64,000 nt of DNA from Christiangramia flava JLT2011 (GTDB lineage: Bacteria > Bacteroidota > Bacteroidia > Flavobacteriales > Flavobacteriaceae), in the NCBI RefSeq assembly GCF_001951155.1, contig NZ_CP016359.1:2256001-2320000 (forward strand). The letters run 5' to 3'. Below, one piece after another: positions 61,552 through 64,000 of this stretch. The notes beneath the pieces were generated by a model. The model ran no database searches. It was not told the DNA's origin and worked only from the letters and a program-made list of their open reading frames with translations. Made by a program: the position numbers and the translations under genes. Positions within the stretch are counted from its first letter, which is position 1. Each line of letters opens with the position of its first letter.

Positions 61552-62634
61552 ATGGATAATTTAAGAAAAGGCTTCCCGGTACTGGAACAATACACCTATT
61601 TGAACACTGCCGCGTCTGGTTTATTACCCGAAAAGGTTTGGGAATACCGCCAGGAACATGATCTTGATTTTTTGATCCAGGCCAGTATTCTGAAGGAAAA
61701 GCAGGGAAAAGTCCTAACAGGTGTTCGGGAGGCGGTAGGTCAATTTTTCAATTGTCAGCCCAATCGGGTAGCGCTTGTTCCTAATTTTTCCTATGGTTTC
61801 AATAGCCTTCTGGAAAGTATCGCTTCGGAAAAACCTAAAAAAGCCCTGTTGCTGAAGGGAGATTATCCCTCTATAAACTGGCCGGTGGAATCGCGGAATT
61901 TCGAGGTGGTATATGCTGAAATTGATCAGAATCTCGAACAAAACATTCGGCAGAAACTCGAACAGGAGCAGCCAGATTTTTTTGCCTTCAGTATCGTGCA
62001 ATATATCAGTGGGGTCAAGTTGAGTCCCAAATTTCTGAAAGAGCTGAAAGCCGATTTTCCCGACGTGATTCTGATGGCTGATGGGACCCAATATTTTGGA
62101 ACAGAGAGATTTGATTTTGATGATTCCGGTCTGGATGTGGCGCTGAGCAGCTGCTACAAATGGCTCAATGCGGGCTACGGAAACGGTTTTATGCTCTTTA
62201 ACGAGAGCGTACAGGGCAAACTTGCTCCCAAACATCTTGGCTTTGGTTCGTTGCAGGGAAAATACAAGGCTCACGAAGGAAATTTTATCGGGAAATTTGA
62301 GCCGGGTCATCAGGATACGCTGAACTACGGAAGTATCAAAATAGCGCTCGAAGTCATCAAGCAGAAAGGTATGGATGCGATTGCTACTCAGGTTACAGCC
62401 CTAAAGACAATGGCCATGAAGCGTTTTGCTCAGGCTGGCTTGGTCCCGGAATGGATAGCAGAAAGACCAGATTTTTCACCTCTTTTCAATATTAATGGGG
62501 ATGAAAAACTGTTTCAGAAACTTCGCGGTGAAGGCATCATTACTTCGCAAAGGGGAGAAGGGATCAGGGTAAGCGTGCATTATTTCAATACTTCTGAAGA
62601 CCTGGAACACCTGTTTTCGGTTTTGAAAATCTAA
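61552..62634 (+). CDS. Class V aminotransferase (cysteine desulfurase/isopenicillin epimerase-like)
   Basis: 360 residues. Fold-type I, class V: YTYLNTAASGLLPEKVW at the start, LMADGTQYFG as cofactor-binding Asp region, and the PLP lysine in SSCYKWLNAGYGNGF. The conserved Cys loop of true cysteine desulfurases is not apparent near residue 325, so the enzyme may be a transaminase, epimerase or lyase of the same family. No substrate can be named. Divergent from the folA unit. Confidence 0.86.
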   Translation: MDNLRKGFPVLEQYTYLNTAASGLLPEKVWEYRQEHDLDFLIQASILKEKQGKVLTGVREAVGQFFNCQPNRVALVPNFSYGFNSLLESIASEKPKKALLLKGDYPSINWPVESRNFEVVYAEIDQNLEQNIRQKLEQEQPDFFAFSIVQYISGVKLSPKFLKELKADFPDVILMADGTQYFGTERFDFDDSGLDVALSSCYKWLNAGYGNGFMLFNESVQGKLAPKHLGFGSLQGKYKAHEGNFIGKFEPGHQDTLNYGSIKIALEVIKQKGMDAIATQVTALKTMAMKRFAQAGLVPEWIAERPDFSPLFNINGDEKLFQKLRGEGIITSQRGEGIRVSVHYFNTSEDLEHLFSVLKI

Positions 62635-62826
62635 AACTTCCGAAGTTAAAAACTATGGAATTATAGAAATTTTGGGATAAAAAACGTTTGCGCATTTTAT
62701 CCTTAACCGAAAATTGGTTAAAATTTTTACTGATTCGTAAAAATGAATCTAACTAACTGATTTTTATTGTTTTGTGTTTCTTTATTGATTTTATTTGAAG
62801 CGTAGAAAATCACAAAAATTTGCGTC

Positions 62827-63117
62827 ATGTCAATTACAAAACAATACCTGAAATCCAAGCCGGAGTGTAAGATCACTTTTACTTTTCCTTCTGCTGAAGC
62901 CGATCAGGTGGCGGTTGCAGGAGATTTCAATAACTGGGAACCAACTTCTCTGAAGAAATTTAAAAACGGAACTTTCAAGGCTCAAATGAACGTTCCTGTA
63001 GATAGCGAATATCAGTTTAAATATGTTGTAGACGGGCAGTGGACTAATGATGCCGAGGCCGATGGTTACAAGTGGAATGACTTTGCCGCGTCTGAGAACA
63101 GCGTGGTAGTTGTTTAA
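62827..63117 (+). CDS. Small CBM48/isoamylase N-terminal-like domain protein
   Basis: 96 residues forming a single early-set beta sandwich: CKITFTFPSAEADQVAVAGDF, NNWEPTSLKKFKNGTFKAQM, and YQFKYVVDGQWTNDAEAD. This is the glycogen- and starch-binding CBM48 pattern (as in AMPK beta and isoamylase). No enzymatic domain is attached and no signal peptide is seen, so it probably binds polysaccharide or a kinase in the cytoplasm. Homologues of this size are widespread in Bacteroidota. Confidence 0.9.
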   Translation: MSITKQYLKSKPECKITFTFPSAEADQVAVAGDFNNWEPTSLKKFKNGTFKAQMNVPVDSEYQFKYVVDGQWTNDAEADGYKWNDFAASENSVVVV

Positions 63118-63139
63118 ATATTCTGATAGTTTGAAAATT

Positions 63140-63170
63140 GGTTAAAGTTGCCTATACGGTGACTTTAACC
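63140..63170 (-). terminator. Stem-loop overlapping the end of the DUF427 gene
   Basis: GGTTAAAGT pairs perfectly with ACTTTAACC (9 bp, 13-base loop), with the DUF427 stop codon in the loop; on the minus strand followed by AATTTTC, so a weak terminator. Confidence 0.5.
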
Positions 63171-63433
63171 CCTTTCCAAAATGCCACATAATTCTCTATG
63201 GGTTTAGCGGCATAGCTTGCCTTCGGATAATACCAGGCGGCATCTTCATTTACCTCCCCCTTTACGTGAAGGTGGAAATAAGCAGCTTTGCCTTTCCATG
63301 CACAGCGAGTTTCCTTCTTACTGTTGGTGAAATATTCCGGTTTTAGGGAATCCATTGGAAAATAATGGTTGCTTTCCACGATGCGGGTTTCCTCACTTTC
63401 CGCGATGACCGAGCCATTCCAGACGGCTTTCAT
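63152..63433 (-). CDS. DUF427 domain protein
   Basis: 93 residues, one compact beta-barrel domain (PF04248): KAVWNGSVIAESEETRIVE, NHYFPMDSLKPEYF, TRCAWKGKAAYFHLHVKG and AAWYYPKASYAAKPIENYVAFW. The family is typically of this size and its function is unsettled; some members in actinobacteria are linked to nucleotidyltransferase-type functions, without experimental proof here. It follows the EgtD-like gene by 17 bases on the same strand, so the two likely form an operon. Confidence 0.92.
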   Translation of the reverse strand: MKAVWNGSVIAESEETRIVESNHYFPMDSLKPEYFTNSKKETRCAWKGKAAYFHLHVKGEVNEDAAWYYPKASYAAKPIENYVAFWKGVKVTV

Positions 63434-63450
63434 AAACAGGTTTTTGATGG

Positions 63451-64000
63451 TTACTTTCTCCTAAAGATATAATTTTTATAGCAGTTTGCGACGTCATGAA
63501 AGTCATTTTCAATGACCAGCCCCGCATTATCAGCCAGCCATTGAACGATATGATCATCATATTTTTGAGAAATTTCAGTGTGAATACTTTCCCATTTGTC
63601 AAATTTCACTTCCAATTCCAGCGATTTGATTCTAACGGTTTGAGCTGTTTCGCTGACTAAAAAGCTCTTTGCAGTTCCAGTTTCAGGATCATAGGTTTCC
63701 CAATGTCGAAAGGCGTCGAGGTCGAAATTGGCCTCCAGTTCCCTATTGATGCGCTCCAGTAAATTCTTGTTGAATGCTGCGGTGATCCCGGACTCATCGT
63801 TATAGGCATTTAAAATTACCTGCGGATCTTTTTTCTGGTCGAATCCCATGAAAAGCATATCCTCCTTGCTCATTGCGGTTTGGATGTTCTTCAGGAAATT
63901 TACTGCTTCCTTATGAGAAAGATTGCCAATATTACTGCCCAGAACCAAAATGACCTTTTTTCGGCTATTGTATTCTGAAAGTTTTTCCAGGGTTTTAAAA
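63451..64000 (-). CDS. egtD: EgtD-like L-histidine N-alpha-methyltransferase, C-terminal part (5' truncated)
   Basis: 183 residues to the window edge, with the frame open past position 64000, so the start lies outside. It matches the C-terminal half of SAM-dependent EgtD: VLVLGSNIGNLSHKEA (glycine-rich SAM motif region), FMGFDQKKDPQVILNAYND, GITAAFNKNLLERINRELEA and the FDKWESIHTEISQKY motif of the histidine-binding domain. EgtD makes hercynine, the first intermediate of ergothioneine. EgtB would be expected upstream. The gene precedes DUF427 by 17 bases. Confidence 0.9.
   Translation of the reverse strand, partial: FKTLEKLSEYNSRKKVILVLGSNIGNLSHKEAVNFLKNIQTAMSKEDMLFMGFDQKKDPQVILNAYNDESGITAAFNKNLLERINRELEANFDLDAFRHWETYDPETGTAKSFLVSETAQTVRIKSLELEVKFDKWESIHTEISQKYDDHIVQWLADNAGLVIENDFHDVANCYKNYIFRRK

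Noticed and set aside
1..64000. CRISPR array, insertion sequence or rRNA operon
   Set aside because: No regularly spaced repeats, no intact transposase frames with terminal repeats, and no rRNA-like sequence were seen.

Overview
The window looks like chromosomal DNA of a marine flavobacterium (Bacteroidota), probably close to Gramella/Christiangramia. Several things point there: promoters of the Bacteroidota type (TTTG, about 19 bases, TAnnTTTG) at the trigger factor gene and the tRNA pair; almost no Shine-Dalgarno sites; a tig-clpP-clpX cluster; and a set of Bacteroidota-typical families (GSCFA, DUF4230, DUF5522, 2TM, long-form aromatic amino acid hydroxylase, LytS/LytTR pairs with Reg_prop propellers, FolK fused to a deoxynucleoside kinase). 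The genus is an inference. Most of the window is densely packed housekeeping sequence of moderate GC.

Layout. 1-4.6 kb: a cut SGNH hydrolase, a small membrane protein, then tig, clpP and clpX. 4.6-8.3 kb: a tight six-gene minus-strand operon (M23 peptidase, MerR regulator, LemA, two TPM proteins, pentapeptide protein). 8.3-12.3 kb: alaS with a foldable leader, a GSCFA protein and an apparent free-standing structured RNA. 12.3-17.6 kb: DUF4230 protein, phenylalanine hydroxylase, a DUF4136 lipoprotein, and urocanate hydratase with a 57-residue DUF5522 gene directly upstream. 17.6-31.1 kb: a tiny HExxH protein, a PLP desulfhydrase/deaminase, a LysM glucosaminidase, hemL, a GH3 protein, a DUF2797 protein, a Tat-exported aminotransferase beside an AEC transporter, an AsmA protein, a queuosine-precursor transporter, a FolK-kinase fusion and a SpoU methyltransferase.

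31.2-41.8 kb: a secreted protein of unknown family, an esterase, a ModF-like ABC ATPase, a TerB-like protein followed by a PycTM-like (Pycsar effector family) membrane protein, a TPR-type class III nucleotidyl cyclase running tail-to-tail into that protein, an M28 peptidase and mutS. A tRNA-Gly/tRNA-Leu pair follows. 42.1-48.7 kb is visibly AT-rich and gene-poor, with long intergenic stretches, a DUF2914 membrane protein, a Reg_prop LytS-type kinase with its LytTR regulator, and a decayed reading frame.

48.7-64 kb returns to dense coding: a small Cys-rich protein, a Fur-family regulator with a P1B-4 metal ATPase, an S24-type self-cleaving repressor with two palindromic operator candidates, two small lipoproteins, waaA, a DegT aminotransferase, a large secreted plug-domain protein, fabD, a PNPOx-family protein, a fructosamine kinase with folA and a 2TM protein, a class V aminotransferase, a CBM48-like protein, DUF427, and the end of an EgtD-like methyltransferase cut by the window edge.

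The observations most worth a second look are the structured RNA candidate at about 12.1-12.26 kb, the PycTM-like protein facing a nucleotidyl cyclase at 34.4-36.8 kb, and the S24 repressor with paired operators at 51.45 kb. No CRISPR array, insertion sequence or intact prophage is visible.
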